Positions 1-6,422 of a DNA stretch of 11,893 bases are shown here, one piece after another. Every line of letters starts with the position of its first letter. Positions within the stretch are counted from its first letter, which is position 1. The DNA is taken from positions 1 through 11,893 of the forward strand of contig JAHFVB010000092.1 of assembly GCA_023264755.1 (NCBI GenBank), read 5' to 3'. The translations under genes were made by a program, and so were the position numbers. The notes under the pieces were generated by a model that had not been told where the DNA came from, ran no database searches, and was given only the letters and a program-made list of their open reading frames with translations. The stretch is from Mycobacterium sp. (GTDB taxonomy: Bacteria; Actinomycetota; Actinomycetes; Mycobacteriales; Mycobacteriaceae).

Positions 1-1
1 G

Positions 2-526
2 ACGCTTTCGGAGTTCGGCGGCATCGACTACCTGGTCAACAACGCCGCGATCTTCGGCGGGATGAAGCTGGACTTCCTGATCACCGTCGACTGGGACTAC
101 TACAAGAAGTTCATGAGCGTGAACATGGACGGTGCGCTGCTGTGCACCCGTGCGGTGTATCGCAAGATGGCCAAGCGCGGCGGCGGCGCGATCGTCAACC
201 AGTCATCGACCGCGGCTTGGATGTACTCGAACTTCTACGGCTTGGCCAAGGTCGGCGTCAACGGGCTGACCCAGCAGCTCGCCACCGAGTTGGGCGGGCA
301 GAACATTCGCATCAACGCCATCGCGCCCGGGCCCATCGACACCGAAGCCTACCGCACGACGAAGCCACAGGAAATGGTGGCCGACATCGTGAAGGCAATT
401 CCGCTGTCGCGCATGGGCGAGCCCGAGGACCTCGTCGGAATGTTGCTGTTCCTGCTGTCGGATCAGGCCAAGTGGATCACCGGGCAGATCTTCAACGTCG
501 ACGGCGGACAGATCTTCCGCTCATGA
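2..526 (+). CDS. SDR-family oxidoreductase, 5'-truncated by window edge
   Basis: Short-chain dehydrogenase/reductase, an NAD(P)-dependent cytoplasmic oxidoreductase of unknown substrate. The frame is open from base 2 with no start codon before the edge, so the N-terminal third (with the TGxxxGxG nucleotide motif) lies outside; 174 residues are visible of the usual ~250. The visible part begins just before the NNAA structural motif (residues 13-16). It then shows the tetrad Asn in VNMDG, the catalytic Ser in SSTAAW, the YxxxK pair (YGLAK, residues 79-83) and the PGPIDTE loop after the active site. The C-terminal GQIFNVDGGQ is typical of classical SDRs. Its TGA overlaps the ATG of the next gene (ATGA), so the two are translationally coupled. 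By position it matches Rv0769 of M. tuberculosis (synteny from memory). An internal ATG at 62 would remove part of the fold and is not the start. Family is certain; substrate is not. Confidence 0.93.
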   Translation, partial: TLSEFGGIDYLVNNAAIFGGMKLDFLITVDWDYYKKFMSVNMDGALLCTRAVYRKMAKRGGGAIVNQSSTAAWMYSNFYGLAKVGVNGLTQQLATELGGQNIRINAIAPGPIDTEAYRTTKPQEMVADIVKAIPLSRMGEPEDLVGMLLFLLSDQAKWITGQIFNVDGGQIFRS

Positions 527-1383
527 GCGAGCCGAAGCTCGGTTACATCGGCTTGGGTAATCAGGGCGCCCCGATGGCCAAGCGGCTGGTGGACTGGCCC
601 GGCGGACTCGTCGTATTCGACACTCGCGTCGAGGCGATGACTCCGCTGGCCGAGCTCGGCGCCGGCGTCGCCGACGACGTCGCCGAGGTGGCTCAGGCCG
701 ACGTCATCAGCGTCACCGTGCTGACCGACGCACAGGTGCGCGACGTAGTGGGGCAACTCGCCGCGCATGCGAAACCTGGCACGGTCATCGCCATCCACTC
801 CACGATCGAGCCGGATACGGCAGCCGAATTGTCAGAGCAGCTGCGGCCCAAGGGAATTCATGTCGTCGACGCTCCGGTCAGCGGTGGCGCCGGGGCGGCG
901 GAGAAGGGTGAACTCGCCGTCATGGTCGGGGCCGACGACGACGCGTACGACAAGGTCAAGCCGGTCTTCAAGCAGTGGGCGTCGATGGTGGTCAGAGCGG
1001 GCGAGCCGGGAGCGGGCACCCGGATGAAGCTGGCCCGAAACATGCTGACCTTCATCGGGTTCGCCGCCGCCTGCGAGGCCCAGAAACTGGCGGAGGCGGC
1101 GGGCATCGACCTGCAGAAGCTCGGGCGCGTGGTGCGGCACAGCGATGCCCAGAGCGGTGGCCCGGGCGCGATCATGGTGCGCGACGACACCAAACCGCTG
1201 TCACCCGACCACTTTCTGTACGACATGTTCATGCACACCCGTGGGTTGGCCGAGAAGGACCTGCGCCTGGCCCTCGGGCTGGGCGAAGCCACCGGAGTGC
1301 AGTTGCCGCTGGCCGAGATTGCCTTGCACGACCTTGCCGAAGGCCTCGGCGTGCCACATACGACGTCGACGACGAAGGGGTAG
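523..1383 (+). CDS. NAD-dependent beta-hydroxyacid dehydrogenase (3-hydroxyisobutyrate dehydrogenase family)
   Basis: A 286-aa member of the 3-hydroxyisobutyrate/6-phosphogluconate dehydrogenase superfamily, which oxidises beta-hydroxyacids with NAD(P)+. The Rossmann motif GYIGLGNQGAPMA (residues 7-19) matches the family signature, with Gln where many members have Met. The substrate loop DAPVSGG is at 116-122. The catalytic Lys is K169 in GAGTRMKLARN, with the conserved Asn at 173. The C-terminal helical domain keeps EKDLRLAL (244-251). Length is normal. ATG at 523 is chosen because it overlaps the upstream stop and puts the glycine motif at the expected distance; the frame is open further upstream but there it only shadows the SDR. 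It is the second gene of a coupled catabolic cluster and matches Rv0770 in position. It could equally act on tartronate semialdehyde or a steroid- or amino-acid-derived hydroxyacid; the sequence does not decide. Confidence 0.92.
   Translation: MSEPKLGYIGLGNQGAPMAKRLVDWPGGLVVFDTRVEAMTPLAELGAGVADDVAEVAQADVISVTVLTDAQVRDVVGQLAAHAKPGTVIAIHSTIEPDTAAELSEQLRPKGIHVVDAPVSGGAGAAEKGELAVMVGADDDAYDKVKPVFKQWASMVVRAGEPGAGTRMKLARNMLTFIGFAAACEAQKLAEAAGIDLQKLGRVVRHSDAQSGGPGAIMVRDDTKPLSPDHFLYDMFMHTRGLAEKDLRLALGLGEATGVQLPLAEIALHDLAEGLGVPHTTSTTKG
1375..1380 (+). promoter_or_regulatory. Shine-Dalgarno for the CMD-like gene
   Basis: AAGGGG lies inside the last codons of the dehydrogenase gene and ends 7 nt before the GTG at 1388. 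This is the best-spaced purine block for that gene and decides its start codon. Confidence 0.6.
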
Positions 1384-1387
1384 ACAC

Positions 1388-1828
1388 GTGGACGAGTTGC
1401 GCAAGCGCGGCCTCGAGAAGATGAACGAGGTCTACGGCTGGGACATGCCGGACATGCCGGGCGATTACTTCGCGCTGACCGCCGACCACCTCTTCGGAAC
1501 CATCTGGACCAGGCCGGGCCTGTCGATGCGCGAGAAGCGGATGATGACGCTGACCTGCGTCACCGCGCTTGGCATCTCGGACCTCGCCGAGATCCAGGTG
1601 AACGCCGCCCTGGGCAATGAAGAGTTAAGCGTCGAAGAGCTCAAGGAGATGGCGATCTTCCTGACCCACTACCTGGGCTTCCCGCTGGGCTCCAAGCTCG
1701 ACGGCGTCGTGACCAAGGTGGCGGCACAGCGGAAGAAGGCCGCCGAGAAGGGCGCATCCGAGGACAAGAAGGGCAACGTCAACGCCGCGTTGAACATGCA
1801 TTCGGGAAGTCGCCTCGATGACAAGTAG
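1388..1828 (+). CDS. Carboxymuconolactone decarboxylase (CMD)-fold protein
   Basis: A 146-aa protein of the carboxymuconolactone decarboxylase/AhpD superfamily. The core (about residues 38-110) shows the family pattern: W40, PGLSMREKRMMTLTCVTALG, the helix ending in NAALGNE, then LSVEELKEMAIFLTHYLGFP. The AhpD CxxC redox pair is absent and only one Cys (C57) lies in the core. The position that is a conserved His in true CMD enzymes appears to be Gln (Q70), so decarboxylase activity should not be assumed. A Lys/Glu-rich tail (about 114-132) follows. GTG at 1388 is preferred because a good Shine-Dalgarno precedes it and it gives a length close to the ~144 aa I recall for Rv0771. It lies 4 nt after the dehydrogenase stop, and its own 3' end overlaps the next gene by 11 nt, so it sits inside the operon. 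Role in the pathway unknown. Confidence 0.88.
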   Translation: MDELRKRGLEKMNEVYGWDMPDMPGDYFALTADHLFGTIWTRPGLSMREKRMMTLTCVTALGISDLAEIQVNAALGNEELSVEELKEMAIFLTHYLGFPLGSKLDGVVTKVAAQRKKAAEKGASEDKKGNVNAALNMHSGSRLDDK

Positions 1829-3044
1829 GTACGCCGCACTGTCGCGGGAAGAACTGGCCAAGCTGGTGCCCGAGCTGCTGCTGATCGGACAACTGATCGA
1901 CCGGTCCGGTATGGCGCACTGCATCGGCGCGTGGGGTCGCGACGAGATGCTGCAGATCGCCATCGAGGAGTGGGCGGCCTCCAGCCCGCTCTACACCAAG
2001 CGGATGCAGAAGGCGCTGAAGTACGAGGGCGTCGACGTCATCACGATCTTCAAGGGACTGCAGCTCGACATCGGTGCGCCGCCACAGTTCATGGACTTCC
2101 GCTACGTCGTGCACGACCGCTGGCACGGGGAGTTCTACCTGAATCACTGCGGCGCGCTGATGGACGTCGAGCCGATGGGCCCGGACTACGTCAAGGGCAT
2201 GTGCCACGACATCGAGGACCCGACCTTCGACGCCACCGCGCTGGCCACCAACCGCAGAACCCAGGTCCGGCCCATCCACCGGCCGCCGCGGGTACCGACC
2301 GATCAACATCCGCACTGCCGCTGGACAGTCATCATCGACGAGTCCTACCCGGAGGTGCCCTTCATCCCCGCCATGGACGTCGTCGCCGCCAGTCACGCGC
2401 ATCAGTGCGAGCTCGACCCGATCGATCCGAGTGACGAAGGCCTGGCCGACTATTCGGGCCCGCTGCTGGCCGACGTCGACTTCGGCGCGTTCTCACATTC
2501 CGCGCTGGTCCGCATCGCCGACGAGGTATGCCTGCAGATGCATCTGCTGGTGCTCGCGTTCACCCTCGCGGTGCGCGCTCGGGCGGGCAGCGATCACGAG
2601 CTCGAGAAGTCGGTACGCACCAAGCAGCTGATCGGCATAGCCGGCGTGGCGGCCGAACGGATTCACCAGGCGCTGAAGCTGTCCCCCGACGTCAAGGGCG
2701 CGCTGCGAGTGCTCGAACTGCATCCGCTGTTCAACCCGGCCGCCTACGTCTCGATGGACGTCGATCCAAACTTCCTGCGCGTGCGGCGCTCGCCGGCGTA
2801 CGAGGACGACTCGTGGGTCGCGCTGGTATCGCCGGTCTCCGACCTCCCGCTACAGGCCATCGTGACGGCCGTCGACCCGCATCTGCGGGCCGAAGTCAGC
2901 GGGACCGAATCGGACTGGACCGTGCGGGTCATCGAGACCGACACCGCGGCAAAGGAACTGCCGGAGGTCGCGGTGTGCCGGTTCAGTCGCGGCGCGTCCT
3001 GGGAGTTCGAGGACCGAAAGTCGCTACCGCTTACGGTTGTTTGA
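1818..3044 (+). CDS. Conserved hypothetical protein, Cys/His-rich N-terminal half
   Basis: A 408-aa protein I do not recognise with confidence. ATG at 1818 overlaps the CMD stop by 11 nt and is preceded by a GGGAAG purine run at about 9 nt, so it is probably the last gene of the operon. The N-terminal half has striking adjacent His/Cys pairs: H34-C35, H110-C111 (in YLNHCGALMDVEPMG), C129-H130 (MCHDIEDPTFDA) and HPHC at 164-167, with HAHQC at 193-197. Such spacing suggests a metal site or thiol catalysis. A distant relation to the L-2-amino-thiazoline-4-carboxylate hydrolase family is possible but unproven. A hydrophobic helix lies around 238-253 (LQMHLLVLAFTLAV), too isolated and too charged at its flanks to call a membrane segment. 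The C-terminal ~110 residues look like a separate beta-rich domain. No signal peptide. Its 3' end overlaps the convergent TetR gene by 14 nt. I do not recall a counterpart at this place in M. tuberculosis. Confidence 0.85.
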   Translation: MTSRYAALSREELAKLVPELLLIGQLIDRSGMAHCIGAWGRDEMLQIAIEEWAASSPLYTKRMQKALKYEGVDVITIFKGLQLDIGAPPQFMDFRYVVHDRWHGEFYLNHCGALMDVEPMGPDYVKGMCHDIEDPTFDATALATNRRTQVRPIHRPPRVPTDQHPHCRWTVIIDESYPEVPFIPAMDVVAASHAHQCELDPIDPSDEGLADYSGPLLADVDFGAFSHSALVRIADEVCLQMHLLVLAFTLAVRARAGSDHELEKSVRTKQLIGIAGVAAERIHQALKLSPDVKGALRVLELHPLFNPAAYVSMDVDPNFLRVRRSPAYEDDSWVALVSPVSDLPLQAIVTAVDPHLRAEVSGTESDWTVRVIETDTAAKELPEVAVCRFSRGASWEFEDRKSLPLTVV

Positions 3045-3630
3045 GGACGGCCCCGCCCACCCAGCGCCGCAGATAGGCGCGCTGCGCGAGTCCGTCGCGC
3101 GGGGGGCGGCCCGGATCGAGTACGAACGACTGGATGATCCGGAGCAGGTGCTCGGCGAGCTCGTCGAGTTCGGCGTCGGTGAAACCGTGTGCGGCCCAGT
3201 CGACGTCGAAGCGGCGCAGCATCGCGTTGGCGAACTCCAATGCGACCTCCGAAGTCACCGACTCGAGGTGCGCGTTGGCCTGGCCGGGCACCACCAACAG
3301 GCCGATGATCTTTTCCTTGGGTAGCCACTCCAAGGCCGTCGCGATGGCTTCGGCGGTTGCTTCGACCGGATCGGGGATGCCCTCCAGGTGGGCGGCCAGC
3401 CGCTCGAGGAAGTCGCCGGCCGCGTGCACCGCGGCGGCCACCAGGAGTGCATCGGTGCTGGGGAAGTATCGATACACGGTCTGGCGGGTGACGCCGAGCG
3501 CCCGGGCGACGTCAGCGATGCCGACGTCGGCGCCGCGCTCGTCGATGGCCCGGCCCGCGGCCGCCAGGATGCGGGCGACGGCTTCCTCGTCCGTCGCCGG
3601 GGCCGCGCCCGACCACCCATGAGTACGCAC
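3031..3630 (-). CDS. TetR-family transcriptional regulator
   Basis: A 199-aa TetR/AcrR-type repressor. The N-terminal DNA-binding domain has a helix-turn-helix at about residues 36-57, with recognition helix GVTRQTVYRYFPSTDALL, a classic TetR sequence. The remaining helical ligand-binding region has no recognisable ligand motif. Translation starts at GTG 3630; no strong Shine-Dalgarno is seen, and no ATG in frame gives a complete DNA-binding domain. It lies 31 bp downstream of the P450 on the same strand with no terminator between, so it is probably cotranscribed with it. This arrangement usually means the repressor controls its own operon, and the palindrome at 5075-5101 ahead of the P450 is the natural operator. 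Its 3' end overlaps the convergent unknown gene. The inducer is presumably the P450 substrate or product (inference). Confidence 0.92.
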   Translation of the reverse strand: MRTHGWSGAAPATDEEAVARILAAAGRAIDERGADVGIADVARALGVTRQTVYRYFPSTDALLVAAAVHAAGDFLERLAAHLEGIPDPVEATAEAIATALEWLPKEKIIGLLVVPGQANAHLESVTSEVALEFANAMLRRFDVDWAAHGFTDAELDELAEHLLRIIQSFVLDPGRPPRDGLAQRAYLRRWVGGAVLKQP

Positions 3631-3661
3631 GCGCGAATGCTACTCGCCAGTGGTGCGACGC

Positions 3662-5032
3662 TCAGCCGTGGTAGGAGACCTGGAGGTCTTTGACGCCGTT
3701 GATCCAGCCCGACCGAAGCCGCTGCGGCTCGCCGAGTTTGGCGATGTCGGGTAGTTGGTCGGCCAGCTCACCGAAGATGAGCTTGAGTTCCATGCGGGCC
3801 AGGTTGGCGCCGATGCAGAAGTGTGCGCCGTTGCCGCCGAAGGCCAAGTGGGGGTTGGGATTGCGCATGATGTCGAACTCGAAGGGACGGTCGAAGACGG
3901 TGTCGTCGTAGTTGGCGGAACTGTAGAACAGCCCCGCGCGCTGACCCGCCTTGATGGTGACGCCGCCGAGCTCGACGTCGGCGAGTGCCGTGCGCTGAAA
4001 GCAGTGCACCGGGGTGGCCCACCGGACGATTTCGTCGATGGCCGTGGCCGGGCGCTCGCGCTTGAACAGCTCCCATTGTTCGGGGTGCTCGAAGAACGCA
4101 TTCATGCCGTGCGTCATGGCATTTCGCGTGGTCTCGTTGCCGGCGACCGCCAGCAGAATGACGAAGAAGGCGAACTCGACGTCGCCCAAGGGCTCCCCGG
4201 GCTGGCCGTCTTCTCCTCGTGCATCGGCCTGAACGAGCCGGGTGACGATGTCGTCGGCCGGATGGCGTCGGCGTTCCTCGGCCATGTTGTAGGCGTAGGC
4301 CATCAGTTCCGTATTGGCCGTGGTGGGGTCGGAGTCGAAGTCCGGGTCGTCGGTGTTCATGATGCAATTGGTCCAGTGGAACAACTGGTCGCGATCGGCC
4401 TCGGGGACCCCAATGAGGTCGGCGATGGCTTGCAGCGGCAGGCCCATCGCGATGTCTTCGACGAAGTTGCCGCTGTCCTTCTGGGCGGCGGCGGCCACGA
4501 TCGTGCGGGCCGATTCCGCGAGCTTCTCCTCAAGTGCTGCAACCGATCTCGGGGTGAACAGCCGCGAGACGATCCGGCGCAGCCGAGTGTGCTCGGGGGC
4601 GTCGTGGTTGATCAGTAGCGCCTTGGTCAAGTCGAGTTGGTCGCTGGTAACCCCGTCGGGCAGCCGCATCACCGCGCCCTTGGCGTTGGTCGACCAGAGG
4701 TCGCCGTTGCGGGAGATCGACTTGATGTCCTCGTGGCGGCTGATGACCCAGTAGCCACCGTCGTCGAATATCGACGAGCTCTGTTCGTTCCACCAGACCG
4801 GCGAGGTCTTGCGGAGCTCGGCGAACTCGGTGACCGGGATGCCGTTGAGCAGGACGTCGGGGTCGGTGAAGTCGTACCCCGGGGGCAGGAGCGAAGCGAC
4901 CTGGGGGGAATCACTCCCCGGGGGCAGGAGCGAAGCGACCTGGGGGGAATCACTCCCTGGGGGCAGGAGCGAAGCGACGCGGGGGGAATCACTGCCGGTG
5001 GGCATCGGACAGCCGGTCTGGGTCGTCGACAA
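3662..5032 (-). CDS. Cytochrome P450, CYP125-like
   Basis: A heme monooxygenase of about 456 aa, soluble and ferredoxin-dependent by family. Numbered from the TTG at 5032: I-helix AGNETT at 297-302 (oxygen activation), K-helix ExxR as EIVR at 334-337, and heme loop FGGNGAHFCIG at 398-408 with ligand C406. From LPPGYDFTDPD (about 49) onward it closely resembles CYP125 as I remember it (PVTEFAELR, MNTDDPDF region, AVAGNETTRN, FQRTAL, RLRSGWINGVK). CYP125 oxidises the terminal methyl of cholesterol and cholestenone, so a sterol or other branched lipid substrate is likely but inferred. Oddity: residues 13-51 are three 13-residue repeats of GSDSPxVASLLPP, absent from CYP125. Start: AGGAGG at 5041-5046 touches the GTG at 5039-5041, too close to use it, but is 8 nt from the TTG at 5030-5032. 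An ATG at 5005 lacks a Shine-Dalgarno. Followed by a TetR gene. Confidence 0.93.
   Translation of the reverse strand: MSTTQTGCPMPTGSDSPRVASLLPPGSDSPQVASLLPPGSDSPQVASLLPPGYDFTDPDVLLNGIPVTEFAELRKTSPVWWNEQSSSIFDDGGYWVISRHEDIKSISRNGDLWSTNAKGAVMRLPDGVTSDQLDLTKALLINHDAPEHTRLRRIVSRLFTPRSVAALEEKLAESARTIVAAAAQKDSGNFVEDIAMGLPLQAIADLIGVPEADRDQLFHWTNCIMNTDDPDFDSDPTTANTELMAYAYNMAEERRRHPADDIVTRLVQADARGEDGQPGEPLGDVEFAFFVILLAVAGNETTRNAMTHGMNAFFEHPEQWELFKRERPATAIDEIVRWATPVHCFQRTALADVELGGVTIKAGQRAGLFYSSANYDDTVFDRPFEFDIMRNPNPHLAFGGNGAHFCIGANLARMELKLIFGELADQLPDIAKLGEPQRLRSGWINGVKDLQVSYHG
4881..4997 (-). repeat. Three in-frame 39-bp tandem repeats in the P450 N-terminus
   Basis: Units are 4881-4919, 4920-4958 and 4959-4997. 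The first two differ only at the last base; the third differs from the first at four positions. Each encodes 13 residues, GSDSP(Q/R)VASLLPP, so the repeat keeps the P450 frame. Each unit contains a G-run, AATCACT, C-run arrangement able to form a small hairpin (for example 4903-4919). The compact, hairpin-forming unit and its absence from related P450s suggest a REP-like intergenic repeat captured and expanded in the coding sequence. That origin is inference. Confidence 0.92.
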
Positions 5033-5040
5033 GACGAACA

Positions 5041-5046
5041 CCTCCT
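5041..5046 (-). promoter_or_regulatory. Shine-Dalgarno for the P450
   Basis: AGGAGG, read on the minus strand, is the strongest ribosome binding site in the window. It abuts the GTG at 5039-5041, which it therefore cannot serve, and is 8 nt upstream of an in-frame TTG at 5030-5032. It is the reason the TTG is chosen as start. Confidence 0.65.
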
Positions 5047-5073
5047 CGTGTGACGTGGAGCACCTTTGCGTCG

Positions 5074-5079
5074 ACCATA
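5074..5079 (-). promoter_or_regulatory. Candidate -10 element of the P450-TetR operon
   Basis: TATGGT on the minus strand fits the mycobacterial TANNNT -10 consensus. Transcription would start near 5067, giving a leader of about 35 nt that contains the AGGAGG. No convincing -35 was seen. The hexamer overlaps the end of the palindrome at 5075-5101, so a protein bound there would block RNA polymerase. Confidence 0.4.
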
Positions 5080-5101
5080 CACCCAGTCACTAGGTGTATG
5101 G
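5075..5101. promoter_or_regulatory. 27-bp near-perfect palindrome, candidate TetR operator
   Basis: Outer arms CCATACACC (5075-5083) and GGTGTATGG (5093-5101) are exact reverse complements; inside them AGT (5085-5087) and ACT (5089-5091) also pair around C5088. Only 5084/5092 fail to match. Size and two-fold symmetry are typical of TetR-family operators. It lies in the 118-bp gap between the P450 and purD, overlapping the candidate P450 -10 and lying upstream of the purD start. The regulator cotranscribed with the P450 is the best candidate binder; the divergent position means purD could also be affected. Confidence 0.7.
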
Positions 5102-5136
5102 CCGGGGGATCGACGATGTATCCGCCGGCCGGCGAT

Positions 5137-5142
5137 TAGGGT
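5137..5142 (+). promoter_or_regulatory. Candidate -10 element of purD
   Basis: TAGGGT fits TANNNT and ends 8 nt before the purD GTG at 5151. This spacing would place the transcript start at or next to the start codon, giving a leaderless mRNA. No clear -35 and no good Shine-Dalgarno are visible. Confidence 0.4.
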
Positions 5143-5150
5143 TGTTGACC

Positions 5151-6419
5151 GTGCGCGTCCTCGTAGTCGGATCCGGTGCCCGTGAACACGCGTTGTTGCT
5201 GGCCTTGCGTCGAGACCCCGAGGTCGAGGGGCTGGCCGTCGCGCCAGGCAACGCAGGCACGTCGGCCATCGCCGACCAGTACGACGTCGACGTGACCTCG
5301 GGGGAGGCCGTGGTCGCACTCGCCCAACGCATCGGCGCCGACCTGGTGGTCATCGGGCCGGAAGTGCCCCTGGTGCTCGGGGTGGCCGACGCCGTCCGAG
5401 CGGCCGGCATCGCCTGTTTCGGACCGAGCAAGGACGCCGCCCGGATCGAGGGTTCGAAGTCCTTCGCCAAGGACGTGATGGCCGCAGCCGGCGTCCGCAC
5501 TGCCACCAGTGAGATCGTCGACAACCCCGCCCACCTTGATGCCGCGCTCGATCGGTTCGGCCCCGCGGTCGGAGACCCCGCCTGGGTCGTCAAGGACGAC
5601 GGGCTGGCCGCAGGCAAGGGCGTGGTCGTGTCGGCCGACCGCGACGTCGCCCGCGCGCACGCCGCCAGCCTGCTCGACTCTGGCCATCCGGTGCTGTTGG
5701 AATCGTTTCTGGACGGCCCCGAGGTATCGCTGTTCTGCGTCGTCGACGGGGAGACGGTGGTGCCCCTACTGCCGGCCCAGGACTTCAAGCGGGTGGGCGA
5801 CGGCGACACCGGGCCCAACACCGGTGGCATGGGCGCCTACACGCCGCTACCGTGGCTGCCTGCCGACGTGCTCACCGCGATCGTCGACGACGTGATCAAA
5901 CCCGTTGCCGCAGAACTCGTCAAGCGGGGCAGCTCGTTCAGCGGGCTGCTCTACGCAGGCCTTGCGATCACCTCCCGAGGGCCTGCCGTCGTCGAGTTCA
6001 ACTGCCGTTTCGGCGATCCGGAGACTCAGGCGGTACTCGCTCTGCTCGAGAGCCCGCTCGGACAGCTGCTGCGGGCGGCGGCCATCGGTGAACTCGCCGG
6101 CCAGCCGGCGCTGCACTGGCGGGAAGGTGCGGCAGTCACCGTGGTGCTCGCCGCCGAGAACTACCCGGGGCGGCCGAGGGTCGGAGACGTCATCGTCGGC
6201 TCCGAGGCCGACGGAGTACTGCACGCCGGGACTGCCCGCCGTGAGGACGGGGCCATCGTCTCGTCCGGAGGGCGCGTGCTTTCGGTCGTCGGGACCGGCG
6301 CCGACCTGGCCGCTGCGCGCGCCGCCGCCTACGGCGTGATGAAGTCGATCCGACTGCCCGGCAGCCACTTTCGCACCGACATCGGGCTGGCCGCAGCAGA
6401 GGGCCGAATCAACGTCTGA
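5151..6419 (+). CDS. purD: Phosphoribosylamine-glycine ligase (GAR synthetase)
   Basis: Second step of de novo purine synthesis: phosphoribosylamine + glycine + ATP gives glycinamide ribonucleotide. The 422-aa protein is a full-length ATP-grasp enzyme. Visible landmarks are the N-terminal [32 protein letters not shown] and [15 protein letters not shown], the ATP-grasp [16 protein letters not shown], the [12 protein letters not shown] loop and [12 protein letters not shown], the family signature including metal-binding residues. It agrees closely with mycobacterial PurD as I recall it, in sequence and length. GTG at 5151 begins the conserved RVLVVGSG; the frame is open back to 5094, but that extension would enter the palindrome and add residues no relative has. 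The 3' end is 3 bp from the stop of the convergent esterase gene. It may be transcribed as a leaderless mRNA, and the palindrome upstream could influence it. Confidence 0.98.
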   Translation: MRVLVVGSGAREHALLLALRRDPEVEGLAVAPGNAGTSAIADQYDVDVTSGEAVVALAQRIGADLVVIGPEVPLVLGVADAVRAAGIACFGPSKDAARIEGSKSFAKDVMAAAGVRTATSEIVDNPAHLDAALDRFGPAVGDPAWVVKDDGLAAGKGVVVSADRDVARAHAASLLDSGHPVLLESFLDGPEVSLFCVVDGETVVPLLPAQDFKRVGDGDTGPNTGGMGAYTPLPWLPADVLTAIVDDVIKPVAAELVKRGSSFSGLLYAGLAITSRGPAVVEFNCRFGDPETQAVLALLESPLGQLLRAAAIGELAGQPALHWREGAAVTVVLAAENYPGRPRVGDVIVGSEADGVLHAGTARREDGAIVSSGGRVLSVVGTGADLAAARAAAYGVMKSIRLPGSHFRTDIGLAAAEGRINV

Positions 6420-6422
6420 GGC

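Noticed and set aside
142..522. 5' extension of the beta-hydroxyacid dehydrogenase
   Set aside because: It overlaps the SDR gene entirely and encodes low-complexity Arg-rich sequence; the true start is the ATGA overlap at 523.
3755..4618. Long open frame of 287 codons on the + strand
   Set aside because: It lies antisense to the P450, lacks any family motif, and is the usual product of high-GC third positions.
4881..4997. Possible CRISPR array
   Set aside because: The three repeats are directly adjacent with no unique spacers, stay in frame inside the P450, and no cas gene is present.
5094..5150. Upstream start for purD
   Set aside because: The extension runs into the palindrome and adds residues before the conserved [13 protein letters not shown] that PurD proteins do not have.
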